A DNA stretch of 25,539 nucleotides from Pelargonium cotyledonis (GCA_036897625.1 JAYMTA010000658.1:1-25539); one strand, 5' to 3'; counted from the stretch's first letter, positions 10,243-20,681 are shown. The notes: a model not told the origin generated them from the sequence alone. Numbers and translations: made by a program.

Positions 10243-10380
10243 AGAGGAAGAGAGAGCAGAGACTAGAGGGAGGTCTTGTACGGACGAGAAATAACGGTAA
10301 CGGGAATGAGATTGGGACGAGGTCGTTGAGTGACGGAACGGAACGGGAGGAGGTGCTAAACGCTGACCGCGCCGACCACA

Positions 10381-10843
10381 CGTTTGGACCAAATAAATAT
10401 ATTCAATGAGTAATGTAATGTGTGTATTTGGATTTGTAACATTCTCTTCTCTTTCTTTTCTTTTCTTTATATTAATGGATTTATGAGTCTTTGTAAGCAT
10501 CTTATTCTTGGCATATGCTTTCTTTTTTTACTTCTTATAATAGTCTTCATGAGTTAGATTATTAAGTTTATAGGTTTAAATGTATTGTAGCTATCGAAGT
10601 TTTATGAAGTAGCCAGTCAAATTCAAAAACAAGTAATGAATCAAACGAGGCCGTGAAACTTGTATTTTTGAATCTGAAAGGTTATGTCGTAAATTGAGTG
10701 TAGCTACATCATCAATTTAGCTGACGTGAAGCCTACTTGACATTTAATATAATTTACAAAAAAAAAAAGTGCCAATTTTTAATTGGTTGTCAAATAGTAT
10801 TTTTCTCCTTTTAATAAAACAAGTGTTTCACATTTATCTTCAA
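10381..10843. other. AT-rich intergenic region
   Basis: No gene was recognised. It includes a CT-rich tract (10441-10470) and A/T runs. It is upstream of the GRAS gene and may hold distal promoter elements. Confidence 0.5.
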
Positions 10844-11042
10844 AAAAAAAAATTGGTCTAAACCATGAGGTTTTCGAGTGGACCAGCAAATTCGCAGTTG
10901 GCACTTTTAAACCGTTTTAACACATACAAACTAATATTCATTTGAACCAGATAGAACCACAAGGGCGGCAAAAGTTGAACTCGAGACTTCATATTAAAGT
11001 GGAACAACCTCTTACAAGCTGATCCACGCGATTGGTGACCTA
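10844..11042 (-). mobile_element. tRNA-derived SINE with poly(T) tail
   Basis: Read on the minus strand, the 5' end has an A-box-like GTGGATCAGCTTG (about 11014-11028) followed by AAGAGGTTGTTCCACTT. A B-box-like CTCGAGTTCAAC (about 10973-10985) follows about 40 nt later, which is the layout of a pol III tRNA-type promoter. The 3' end is a T-run next to 10844. TATCTTCAA flanks the element at 10835-10843 and 11043-11051 as a perfect 9-nt target-site duplication. The A box carries a C-to-A change against the consensus, so the copy is probably inactive. Confidence 0.82.
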
Positions 11043-11051
11043 TATCTTCAA

Positions 11052-11885
11052 TTTTTATTTATTTATAGTTCCGTATATTTTCTGTACAATTGATGTAGCA
11101 AAATTTGGATGCCCAACAACCTTTATCATTGTCACTTCTATTTAAAAAGACCACCAAATGAATTATAAATAATAAAGTAAAATTATATATATAATAAGAA
11201 ACAATGACATGTGTCACATTCAGATCAAATAAATAAAAATAATTTACGTACTAATAAAATTAGGTAGGTAAGTTTTGCCGTTGTTACTGTAAAATAAGTA
11301 AGAACAATGATGAAGTCTGCACTCTGTACAAACAAAAATGTGAAGACATAAACTAATCTTTAAGATTGAATTATATTAAAAATAAATTATCCAGTTCAAT
11401 TAGTTATTGTAATAAGAGTAATGAAAAGATGAAAGTTTGTTATATATTGAGGGTTTGCATTCGAAGATTTACATAATGTCAAGAGCTGAAAGGCGTTGTA
11501 CGAAATGCTGAACAATTATTTCTTTGTTACGAGTTCCGACGAAAAAAGTGTTCATCAATCCCTATCAAACCAATCTAAACTACCAAACCAAACAAAATTG
11601 ACAGTCAGATTTTTATCAATTATTTTTCTTAAATAATTAGAGACAAGTCCAAATCAAATATATTTGAATTTTATATCAAGCCGTGCCTCATGGCCTTGAT
11701 AAAGAGTTTTACAGATAGAAAATGATTTTTGTTTTGTTTTGTCCATGTATTAATTTAAAATATTCTAAGTGGAATTTCGGGTATGGAATAGGAAGTTAAA
11801 TCCTTACTCCTGGGTTCTTGGAATGTTATTTATTTATTTAAGGAAAATTTCTTGGTGTTTATGAAGGTTAACACACTATTAAGTA
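11052..11885. other. AT-rich intergenic region
   Basis: No gene was recognised. Many short stops occur in all frames and the composition is strongly AT-rich. Confidence 0.5.
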
Positions 11886-12395
11886 TGTTTTTTTTATAAA
11901 CAAACGATACTTTTTATTAAGAGACCCGAAGGTCCGAAAAATAAAAGTACAAAGAAGTGCACTAACCCAAGCTCGGGCACGAGATGAGGTTAGTCACCCA
12001 AGAAGAAAAATCGAAGCTAACAATGAATAAACTATTAATGCAAGAAACAAGAAAAAGAACAAAACTTTGAATGCGAAGGAGGGTGTCAAAGACCGATGGG
12101 AAAACATCCCGAAACACGAGTATTCCTGCTGAGCCAAACGAACCAAAGGGGGAGAGGACCAACAGCTGCCCATACTCTAAATCCTAGCCCCGAGCCCAGG
12201 TCCAAAACCGAAGTCCACGAAGAGAGCAAAACATAACACGATTCCGGCAAAGCCGAGACCACTCCCCACCATTTAAACACCGCTGCCCATAACTTTGAGG
12301 TCCACGGACAGTGAATCAGCAAATGAGAGTTCGTCTCATGTCCCACATCACAAAGACGACAAATACAATTCGAGTCGCTGGAGTGACTTTCCATG
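11886..12395 (-). mobile_element. 5'-truncated LINE remnant, zinc-knuckle end of ORF2
   Basis: On the minus strand the frame 12394-12086 encodes a reverse-transcriptase-associated zinc-binding domain (zf-RVT type): CRLC followed by HLLIHCPWTSKLW, giving C-x2-C and H-x4-C spacing. A W-rich segment (FRVWAAVGPLPLWFVWLSRNTR) continues it. A 1-nt shift near 12115 moves the reading to the frame ending at 11962 (FRDVFPSVFDTLLRIQ, CINSLFIVSFDFSSWVTNL). Beyond the stop come AATAAAAAG and an A-run at the minus-strand 3' end (about 11887-11896), as expected for a LINE tail. The reverse transcriptase and endonuclease parts are absent. I could not find a convincing target duplication. Confidence 0.8.
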
Positions 12396-12399
12396 TATC

Positions 12400-12810
12400 T
12401 ATCTCGGGCATAAGAGTAAAAATCTCAATTCGGAATATTTTAAATCACATCTTATTGAAAAGAATTATAAAAAATGTTTATAGAGAGATAAACTCTCCTA
12501 TGTAATTTGTGGATCTCTTCCTCTTGCGAAGGAATGAATGTATTTATATTTATAAACATTTCAACCACATGTTGTCGTGTGGTTGATTGTTACTTGTTAG
12601 TACGCGATGTGAGGACCGTTTGAGTATTAGAGTTCTAACCTTTCACACGCACCAACTATGAGGGTTGGATGACTTTTGAAGCTAATGTATGCCCTTCAAG
12701 CATTACGAGTAAGTGGTGCAGTATTGTATCATTCCGATCTATTTAATTAAATGTGTAATTAAATGAATTTCGAAGCTTATGTATGTCCTTCAAACATATC
12801 GAGTGTATTC
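12400..12810 (+). repeat. Unclassified dispersed repeat, copy 1
   Basis: This block shares order and sequence with the reverse complement of 16470-16770. Shared segments include GTAA-TTTGTGGATCT, ACATGTYGTCGT, GAGTTCTAAC and the exact 17-mer TATGTCCTTCAAACATA (12782-12798 here). A subrepeat of about 91 nt occurs inside it (12677-12710 against 12768-12801). An 8-bp hairpin lies at 12564-12587. It may be LTR-derived, but no TG/CA ends or primer site were fixed. Confidence 0.6.
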
Positions 12811-13077
12811 ATGTTACACATTCAAAATATATCATACTTTTTTTTTTTTAACACAACATATCGTACTTATTTAAACATAATTAATAACATTTCAAATTCG
12901 TGTTGATATACGTATCACACTACTAATTTTGAACACGACACAAATAAAACGGACAAGCATCAATTGTCGGCAAAAAAAAAAATTAATCAAAGTATCACGT
13001 TTAAACTTTGAATTGCAACATAAATCAAATAAAAAAAACTTCAGCAAAAATAGAAAAATGCGATAAATGAGTTGCAA

Positions 13078-13308
13078 CACGTGCGTTATAGAGCGTGTGA
13101 TCGTTGCTGTTTCGCTAGGTTAAGCTGGAAACAATAGGCTCGCGCGGTTAACATAGGCGTGTGAGAACTGGCAAACACGTGACAAAAGCATTGACGCTTG
13201 CTTTCAGGTTCCAGAAACTGAACAAAACACAGTCACCAGTAAACAACGATGACATGACACTAACCTAGAAAACGGCGCTGACACGTGGATCATTTGACCT
13301 GACGTGGC
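13078..13308. promoter_or_regulatory. Cluster of four ACGT-core elements (G-box/ABRE type)
   Basis: CACGTG occurs at 13078-13083, 13176-13181 and 13282-13287, and GACGTGGC at 13301-13308. The segment is also less AT-rich than its surroundings. Such clusters are typical of ABA- or light-responsive plant promoters bound by bZIP or bHLH factors. A pyrimidine-rich stretch follows (13330-13437) and could be a leader. No gene starts nearby because a retroelement lies at 13446, so the promoter may be orphaned. This rests on motif matches only. Confidence 0.4.
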
Positions 13309-13445
13309 TACATCGTATCTACTTACGTTGGCTTTTTCTTTTTTTAATTTTGTCGGCTTCCCTGATTCTCTCGTCCAATGCCTTTTTTCTTTCCAATATT
13401 TACATTTTAACCCCCTCTTTTACAACTTTTCTAGATTGAGATTGC

Positions 13446-14091
13446 TAATTTTTTTTGGAACAAAAAAAATAATAGTTTATTAATCTTCAAATTGGCAGAT
13501 AAAAATACAAGTCGTGGGTCACTTGGCTCGCAAACTAGCATGAAAATAAAAAAAGCTTTGATGAGTCATAATGGCTAAACCTTCATGAATGATCAAACAA
13601 AAGATACTAAATTCTTCCATATCAGTTTGAATAATCAAATTGAACACACTAGAATCCTCTCATCTAGCATGTAAAGCACGAGCAACTGACAATGATTGCA
13701 CTTGAAGTTTAACCCGACCACATGGAGTGCTCTGCCAACCGCTTCTCGTCAACATCGCGTGTATGTCATTTGATTTGACAACAAACTCAAAGTCTGATCC
13801 GATAACTTTGACCAAATCACCATATTTTACCCCATCTTCTCCTTGTCTACAATTGTCTCCTGCTGCCCAAACACCAACCAAAAAATATACCGCGAATCTA
13901 CGCCACAAATCTACAAAACATAACAAAACCCTAATTAACTTGCTATCAAAACAAAACTCTGTATCAGAACGAGAAAAATTACAATTTGTTATATGCAAAT
14001 TCAAAAACTGCCGCCGCTCTGAAATCAAGACTAGGCGTATACTTGTACAAGAATCTTATTTGACTCTCAAACGGTAGAGAGAAAAAAAGGC
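13446..14091 (-). mobile_element. LINE-derived insertion with internally deleted RNase H-like segment
   Basis: GAGATTGC-TAATT at 13438-13450 and GAGATTGCATAATT at 14092-14105 flank the segment as an imperfect target duplication. The minus-strand 3' end has TTTGTTCCAAAAAAAA (13446-13462), a typical non-LTR tail. The minus frame 14028-13660 contains GWQSTPCGRVKLQV, resembling the W-PP-G-VKLNVDG start of plant LINE RNase H domains. After a stop it continues with NLIIQTDMEEF, resembling the later RNase H strand that carries the conserved acidic residue. The catalytic stretch in between is missing. The 5' part looks like unique or captured sequence. The class assignment is moderately supported. 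Confidence 0.6.
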
Positions 14092-14105
14092 GAGATTGCA
14101 TAATT

Positions 14106-14682
14106 TGCTCACCATCAATGCCAATGAAGTTATTGTTGGCAAACAGAGTTTTTTTTTATTTTTAAAAACACATGCAATGAGACAATTAATGAGCTCAGTT
14201 GCCTATTCCACTCAAAATAAAATCTCCCTTCAATGATTTCCATGCAATTTCCTGGAGTTCACCTGTTGACTATGTAAATTCCCAAATCATTTTATGTTTG
14301 AAATTCTTTGTGAAACATGCTAGCAATTTCTTCCTTTTTATCGTTAATTTGGACCACAAATTCTGTTTATGACTTTAGACTTGTGAGTGGCATACTGCTG
14401 AGGTTTGATCCGTCAAAACAATAAGGAGGAAGTCAAGCTAGTTTAAGGATCATCACAATTTTAAGTACTTTTAAGAGCTGAACACACCGAAACTAAATTT
14501 TAGTGTAACATACATATTCACTTATCACGTAAGAAGCTTAAGTACGTACTAAATGAATAACAGATCTAGATCGACAAAAATTATTGGACGATATCAACAA
14601 GTTTCTATCTGAACGAGAAGAACATTGCATATCGATCATGTTCATTTAGCAAATTACAATTTAATCCATAAGAATAAATATT
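14106..14682. other. AT-rich region without recognised genes
   Basis: No gene or element could be supported. A T-run near 14150 may be old retroelement debris. Confidence 0.5.
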
Positions 14683-14746
14683 TATTCCTCCGTTTAAAAT
14701 GAGTGTACTTATTTCTTTTCTTTTTAAAATAAGAGTGTCCTTAATT

Positions 14747-15390
14747 TTTTTTTGACCGGAAATAAAATATTATTATTCCATGAGGGATTTGTACAATAAG
14801 GTGATGAGTATACAAAACTGAAAAATCATAACAGAAACAACTAAAAATAAAGCCGACCTAATCAACAAAATAAAACCTAAAACCAAAGGAAAGTCAAAAC
14901 AAAGCTCCTCAGAATGCCTTATCAACCTGATATCACCAAGAAAATCTCTGCAATTAAGATGGGGCCTTGACATAAGTCTATCCCCGACCGGACCCCAAAG
15001 TCAGAAATCCGGACCATTATTTGCGAAATCTACCGGCGACGTGTAATGATCCGGACCCCACGCCGTCGACACAATTGAATCAGACCACCTACTACACACA
15101 TATCTCGAAACCTGATTCTATCTCGAGATTGCGGAATCTTCTCGAGTCCACCGCACACCAAACACGAATGAAATCCACAGCCTCATACCAAAGGAAACTC
15201 CACAAAAGGAAGCGGCCCACATTTATATTGAATGCTAGTTGAGCCACCGCCGATCAACAAACAAATCGACAGTGGCTCAAAGGAGCAATAGAGAAGGAGA
15301 TCTAGAAGTGATGGCAGTTAGGGTTTCCAGAGCTAAATACACTACTAATTACTATACATGAATGATTTTTGTTTAGAATGGTGCAAAAAT
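14747..15390 (-). mobile_element. Non-LTR retroelement insertion with perfect 20-nt target duplication
   Basis: The 20-nt AAATAAGAGTGTCCTTAATT occurs at 14727-14746 and again at 15391-15410. The insertion between them has a T-run at its left end, so it is a minus-strand element with an A-tail. The minus frame 14973-14773 ends in LLYKSLME and stop, a tail motif I associate with plant LINEs; the rest is Leu/Phe-rich. The 5' two thirds (about 15000-15390) are GC-richer and show no reverse transcriptase. At 644 nt it is a non-autonomous or internally deleted copy. The unbroken duplication suggests fairly recent insertion. Confidence 0.8.
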
Positions 15391-15515
15391 AAATAAGAGT
15401 GTCCTTAATTAATTCTATTTCAAGAAAATAATTAATTTGTTAGTGTGATATAATTACTCTGACATCTTTATGATGATGTTATAACTGATAGATTGTACTA
15501 ATTAACTAGTTATAA

Positions 15516-15869
15516 GAGCATTAGCAATGGTGAGACTCAAATTGAGTCCCTACTTGTTATATTATAATATTTTAGTTGTCCACATAAGCAAATGTGCTCT
15601 TTAATTTCATTTTCTCCATTGATGGTCTCAAATTTGAGTCCCCAAATTACAATATTATATTAATTATATTATAACTATTTTGTTTTTATTTGTCACTTGT
15701 TATAATATTATTGGTTATTATATTAAAAAAGTAGAAGTAATCATTAAGGGTCAAGTCTCTCTTCATAGGGACCAACTCTTAAACGAGTTTCTATACAATG
15801 GTGGTCCTCCTAAAAAGTGGAGTCTCTTTGTTGGTCCTCATACATTTTGGACCAACATTGTGGATGCTC
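15516..15869. mobile_element. 354-nt MITE flanked by TAA (PIF/Harbinger-like)
   Basis: The left end is GAGCATTAGCAATGGTGAG and the right end, reverse-complemented, is GAGCATCCACAATGTTGG, an imperfect terminal inverted repeat. TAA borders both ends (15513-15515 and 15870-15872), the target size of PIF/Harbinger elements. No transposase is encoded. It sits within the Stowaway-like element. Confidence 0.7.
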
Positions 15870-15980
15870 TAAGGATATTACATTTCATTGATAACTAACT
15901 TACAGAAAAAGAATAAAATACTCCTATTAAGTCGAAACTTCAAGAAAAATATGACCCTCATTGTTGAGACGGATTGAGTA

Positions 15981-16469
15981 GTAATTCGTACGTGTATTTG
16001 TTACCGATTAAATATTATTTGTAATTATTCTTGTCACAGTTTAATCACCAGATTTTGGTTTTGGCATCATTAGATCAAGAGCAGATAAATGAAAAGCAAA
16101 GACATCTCCGTCTTTGAGCTCGTTCAAAAACAATGTATCTATCTGTAAAGCAAAAGTATATAGAATATTATTTTATTTTTCAGTTTCGCTGTTTTAGGAA
16201 AGTTTCACACCTGCGATGCAAATATAAAATATATATACTTTTGGAAAGAAAAGGCAAGGATGTGTCCGAATTATATATTTACCTTTTTCTTAATTTGGAT
16301 AATCATCCATCGGTATACCACTTATCTTCCTCATTTGCTTCAACGTTCGGTGTTCACACATTCATGCACTTCAGTTGTTTTGCTTTTGTTTTTTAAATGA
16401 AAGAGAGATAGTAGATCTACTTAACATGTTCATGCACCACAAGTGATGATTTAGTTTTGGGGGTTCCAT
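15981..16469. other. AT-rich region without recognised genes
   Basis: Short frames only; none resembles a known protein. Confidence 0.5.
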
Positions 16470-16770
16470 TCCTCCACGTTATGTTTGAAGGACATACGAG
16501 AGTTCTAAACCTCATTTAGTGCTTGTGGTTAGCACACCTGCAAAGTTAGAACTCAAGCACTAAAAGTTGACGCTGATTGTCCAACGACTAATCTGCATAC
16601 GACGACATGTTATAACTTAATTTTTTTAGCGTAAACATCATAATAGGAGAATTAGATCCACAAATTTACATATATATTCTCTCTCTCTCTAGAATTCTTT
16701 TTAAAGTCATTTCTAATTAGAGGGCTATGGTTCTGAGTCCCCCATACTAGATTAATACTCTTGCGCCTAT
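16470..16770 (-). repeat. Unclassified dispersed repeat, copy 2 (inverted)
   Basis: The reverse complement matches 12400-12810 in several ordered blocks, including the exact 17-mer at 16480-16496 (as TATGTTTGAAGGACATA on this strand). The upstream part on the minus strand shows a weak 82-codon frame (16900-16652) that I could not assign. The two copies are about 4 kb apart and diverged, so the duplication is old. Confidence 0.6.
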
Positions 16771-17587
16771 AATGAATTTTAGGGCACATGTAATGTTCTC
16801 CCGTTAACGATGTGTTGGTCTCTGCGCAAACTTTAGAAACCAAGGAGCAAGGTCTCATGCCTTCAACTTTGTCTTCAAGGGCCATGTCTCTATGATCCAT
16901 CCATGAATTGTCATTCTTAGAATATTTTCAAAACAAATTATCTTAACATGTGGACAATATAACAACTCATAATATGCATAATTGGACCGAGTCAAAAGAA
17001 GCGCATCACATTCTATAATCATTTACAATTAGCAATGATCTATTTAACTAAAACTATTTTTTAGATGAAATAAGATAATTTTCAATACTACTCAAACTAT
17101 TTTGTTAACACTCATTTTTGGTTTACACTACTGATCTTTTACCGTCTCAGATTATATATGTATATAAAAGAAGATAATTTAATTTTCAATATTGGTACTT
17201 TCAAGGAGACAAAGTTGTTAAGAACAAATTACTTCTAGGTTTTAAGACAACATAACACAATCAGTAAGCAAGAACTGAAAAAGATTTGGACATGTCTTAT
17301 AAAAGTACCCATCCATGTATACCTCTAATGCTACAAAGAAAACAAGATGCTCATAACTGCCTCAATTTATTGAGACAACCAAGAATTAACAAATATAAAG
17401 CAATACATTAGAGAGCCAATAAGTCATAAATTGCAGCAATTAGAATCAGAGTGACTTGAACAACATTGGTACCATATTTTTGTAATTTAGTTTCTTCTTC
17501 AATCACTTTTCAGTCCACCAAATCACCATAACAACACTCCACTACCTAACATGCAAACACATCCATTTTATCCCATAAAAATAATTA
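16771..17587. other. AT-rich region without recognised genes
   Basis: Nothing beyond low-complexity A/T sequence was found. A short TATATATG/TATATAAA patch at 17153-17168 has no gene beside it. Confidence 0.5.
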
Positions 17588-18212
17588 AGGCTTTGTTTGT
17601 TTACTCTACCTGCTCTTTAAAAGATGTGCCATATGAGACTGACTTAAAGGAGGTTGGTACCTTATGGGTTGTAGCTTGTTTTGTAAAATGCCGATTTTGG
17701 CTCATTTAAAGAGCGAAATAGTGAAAATCTCCTTGAAGTAGCTGTTTTGGAAAATGAGCTAAATAACTTATGTGGGGAACAGTAGCTCCTTTAAGGAGCT
17801 AAACGATCGATCATTTTTTGTTTTATGGTCGACCGTTTAATTTCATGTATGACTTTCATGTAAAAAGTCAATGCACTAACGGTCGACCATAAAATAAAAA
17901 TAGTCTACCGTTTCCATATATGACTTTTCGGTAAAAACACTTACCAAAATGACTTTCAATTAAAAAGTCAATGCAATAACGGTCGACCAAAAAAATAAAA
18001 TGGTCGACTGTTTCATATTTTACCTCTTTACAGTTGTTTTTACCAAATAAACTTTTACAATTCACCCTCTTTACAGCTCATTACAGTCAGACATTTATCA
18101 AATATAACTGACTTTGTTTAACAGCTCCTTACAGTTCCTTAAAGTTTTTACACCTCATTTAAACTCCTTAAAGTATTGTAACATTTTTAGTAAATTAAAC
18201 AAACAAGTACTT
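17588..18212. mobile_element. hAT-like MITE of about 0.6 kb
   Basis: The left end has GGCTTTGTTTGTTTAC (from 17589) and the right end, reverse-complemented from about 18210, has GTACTTGTTTGTTTAA. The ends share TTGTTTGTTTA. Many subterminal AGCTCCTT/AAGGAGCT motifs occur in both orientations near both ends (for example 17783-17799 and 18120-18175). This is usual for hAT-derived MITEs. No 8-nt target duplication was found, so the class is tentative and the limits approximate. Confidence 0.5.
17821..17894. repeat. Perfect 17-bp hairpin inside the hAT-like MITE
   Basis: TTTTATGGTCGACCGTT (17821-17837) pairs exactly with AACGGTCGACCATAAAA (17878-17894), and an inner GACTTT/AAAGTC pair extends the fold. 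The right arm and its flank are repeated about 100 nt downstream (AAAAAGTCAATGCA at 17862 and 17962; GGTCGACCA at 17881 and 17981), giving a partly tandem, partly inverted array of GGTCGAC motifs. Confidence 0.8.
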
Positions 18213-19126
18213 GCTATTCTCTTCTTATCCAAATTTCATGATTCTCCTTAGAAAATATGATAGCAATAAAATTAAAAATTTGTTCTATGTACGTTCATTT
18301 CACATATGGTTCAATGTGCGTTAACCATTAAAAAATGGCATTAAGGCATATCCGAAATATAATATTGGTCGGTGACAACTGAATTTTAACAAGTTAAGTG
18401 CATGCGAAATAATTGCAAATCCAAATAATTGAGTCGACTTTTGAGAGAAAAAATTGTTTTTGATCAAAACTATATGACATGTGGAAATTAAATTTTCTAG
18501 GCCGACTAAAAATAAAAGACAGAGACAGAGGATGTGTTCTATTTCGCAGCTGTGGACATCCACACGTGAGCATATACGACGATAAAAGAAAATCACGAGT
18601 TGTCGTTGTCGCGGATAATTGGGGACCCACTCGATGAGAAGGATGGACGGTGCAGATTGATCTGGGAGTTGGAGTGGGTCCTCACAAGCTAACAAGTTAG
18701 ATTGGATGAAGTCAGAGTCAGGATCTCTGATTTCGCCGCGTGTCGAGGCAATCATGTCTGATCTTTGACCAGATATGTAGACGTGCAATTGTTGTTGACT
18801 TTTTCATATTTGGAATTCAACTCCACCTCATTGACTGTAACATGACCACATGTTGAAGCAATCCAAGTTTCAATTTTTTGTTTGTACATTAGCATCAACT
18901 TTTACATTACAGAGGTCGTTTGTTTAAGATTATAAAAGCATCAAAATAGTTCTTTTTGTCCAATTATATGCTTGATAAATTAAAAATTAATTATTAACTC
19001 ATGATTATGAGCTTAAAAAAATAAGTTGAAATTTTTCAGTTTTTTATTTTTCAGGTTATAAGTTAAAAAAAAAAAAAAAAGAGTCAGTTTAACTATTAAA
19101 ATAATATTTATGTTCTTTATAGTTTT
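18213..19126. other. Intergenic region with a G-box-containing island
   Basis: The part at 18530-18790 is richer in G and C than the flanks and contains CACGTG (18563-18568) and a TTTGACC W-box-like motif. It looks promoter-like but no recognisable gene follows on either strand. A 155-codon minus-strand frame (18788-18321) has no recognisable domain. A 16-A run lies near 19065-19080. Confidence 0.35.
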
Positions 19127-19135
19127 AAGTGACAA

Positions 19136-19355
19136 CCACTAAGGTTGGCGCAGTAGGTTAATTCAACTGTGTAAGTGGGAGGAGGTTTCAGAATCAATCC
19201 ACACTCTACACATTCTTGGTGGTGGTGGTGTAAGAGACCACTTTGGTGCGGTAAGGTGCCAAAAAACTCTAAGCTATGGTTAAGAGAAATAGTCTCTTTC
19301 CTGAACACTATTGATTACTTGTATATATACACCTTTAGGCCGTCGCTTAAAAAAA
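19136..19355 (+). mobile_element. tRNA-derived SINE with poly(A) tail
   Basis: AAGTGACAA flanks the element at 19127-19135 and 19356-19364 as a 9-nt target-site duplication. The 5' part has an A-box-like TTGGCGCAGTAGG (19145-19157) and a degenerate B-box-like GGTTTCAGAATCAATCC (19184-19200). A body of about 150 nt ends in CGTCGCTTAAAAAAAA. Length, box spacing and tail fit a plant SINE. It differs from the SINE at 10844 in body and tail, so two families are present. Confidence 0.82.
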
Positions 19356-19364
19356 AAGTGACAA

Positions 19365-20548
19365 AAATAAAGAAAATTTCATAATTATATTATTTGATAT
19401 CCGACTTAAGTGATTTTCATGTCAATATCATAAAAAAAAAATTTATTGTGCTCAAAAAAATAAATATTAATTATTTATATACAAAATTCAAGATTTTCAT
19501 TTATACATTCATAATAAAATAACAAAAAATAGACAAATATGGAAAAAATAATCATAAATTTGTATTTTGATTTGTAATTTTGATCACTTTTTAAATAATA
19601 TCATGAATTTGTCATAAAAAACGTGATTATTTAAATAAAAAATTTTATCCAAAAAATATTATTAATGTCTTTTATAGTCAATTTGACATTATAGACGGAT
19701 TATCGCTTTTTAAATAATTTTTTTGTTTGTACATTAGCATCAATTTAAATAAATAAAAAAGATTGATATACTCAAATTCAATATCAAATTATCTTATATT
19801 TATTTATTATATTGTGAGGAATTTTATTTTTATTTAAATTCAATTTCCCCCTCTAGTTACCATGACATTTGGACAAGGCCTATGGTCTAGGCCCAAATGA
19901 GAACAACGGAAGATTAGGCTTTCCTGGCTAAGACTTGAGTCCAACACCATGAAGATCTGGCCCAAACGGCTTTTATAAGTATCTAAACTATTTTCCATAT
20001 CAAGATACAATCTTTTATAAATTCCCTATATTCTTTTCTAATAGGTCGGCTATATATGAATGATCAATAATATATTCATAACAAGTTAGTATTCAATAAA
20101 ACATGATAATGAAAATACATGAGTAAATATACCACATATCCAATTTGTCCTCAAAATAATTGTATACATTTTCTAAAGATTTTGTCTCAAAATAATGGTT
20201 TACTTTTAGAATAACTTGAGTTTAATGCAATAATTAAGATTCCAACGAGACGTAAGGAGACATTTCTTGTATAATTCACTAAAACGTACACTTGAATATG
20301 ATCACTTAATAAAACGTTTGTGTATGTTTCGATATTTGGTGTTTTACCCCAATTTAAGTACAGACAACAATCAACATTATTAACCTGAGACTTTATTAAC
20401 TAATTCATCATCAGACACTATCTAATAAAATAACAAGATAGAATCTTTATCTTAACCCACAAAATCTACAAAAGCAATTTAGTTAACAACTACTTACTAT
20501 GTGTGGATTTTTATGTTTTTCAAAAGTTCTATTAATTCGTTTTTCTTC
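19365..20548. other. AT-rich intergenic region upstream of the terpene synthase
   Basis: No gene was recognised. A block at about 19860-20060 is less AT-rich and carries repeated GGCCCAAA/GGCCTA-type words, possibly a decayed retroelement. The right part is the presumed promoter of the gene at 20682. Confidence 0.45.
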
Positions 20549-20556
20549 CATATATA
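20549..20556 (+). promoter_or_regulatory. TATA box of the terpene synthase gene
   Basis: CATATATAG lies about 130 nt upstream of the ATG at 20682, placing transcription start near 20580 and a leader of about 100 nt. Confidence 0.5.
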
Positions 20557-20681
20557 GTTCACCTCAATTATTGGCCTTAGCTCTTCTTTAAAAACGATCA
20601 ATCACAAATTAATCACATGCTCCATAAGTGCAAAAACCAATCTTTGTAGCACAAAAAAATCACTACCGCATCAGCAAAAAC

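Larger units (their letters stand above)
14683..15980. mobile_element. Stowaway-like MITE split by two later insertions
   Basis: The left end reads TATTCCTCCGTTTAAAATGAG (from 14683) and the right end, reverse-complemented from 15980, reads TACTCAATCCGTCTCAACAA. Both match the Stowaway/mariner pattern TACTC-CTCCGT with the TA target dinucleotide. Removing the non-LTR insertion with one target copy (664 nt) and the inner MITE with one TAA (357 nt) leaves about 277 nt, a normal Stowaway size. This size check supports the nesting model. Confidence 0.7.

Noticed and set aside
10100..10500. Short frames on both strands at the GRAS promoter
   Set aside because: They fall on the TATA box and leader of the GRAS gene; no domain or splice support.
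12564..12587. Hairpin as a possible miRNA precursor
   Set aside because: An 8-bp stem is too short, and it lies in a decayed repeat.
13727..14077. 116-codon plus-strand frame
   Set aside because: It overlaps the minus-strand LINE-derived insertion and has no recognisable content.
15021..15242. 73-codon plus-strand frame
   Set aside because: It lies within the GC-richer 5' part of a minus-strand retroelement and is antisense to it.
16652..16900. 82-codon minus-strand frame
   Set aside because: It runs into the dispersed repeat copy and shows no known family.
18321..18788. 155-codon minus-strand open frame
   Set aside because: No recognisable domain and no supporting splice or poly(A) signals. 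It overlaps a promoter-like island and could be open by chance.
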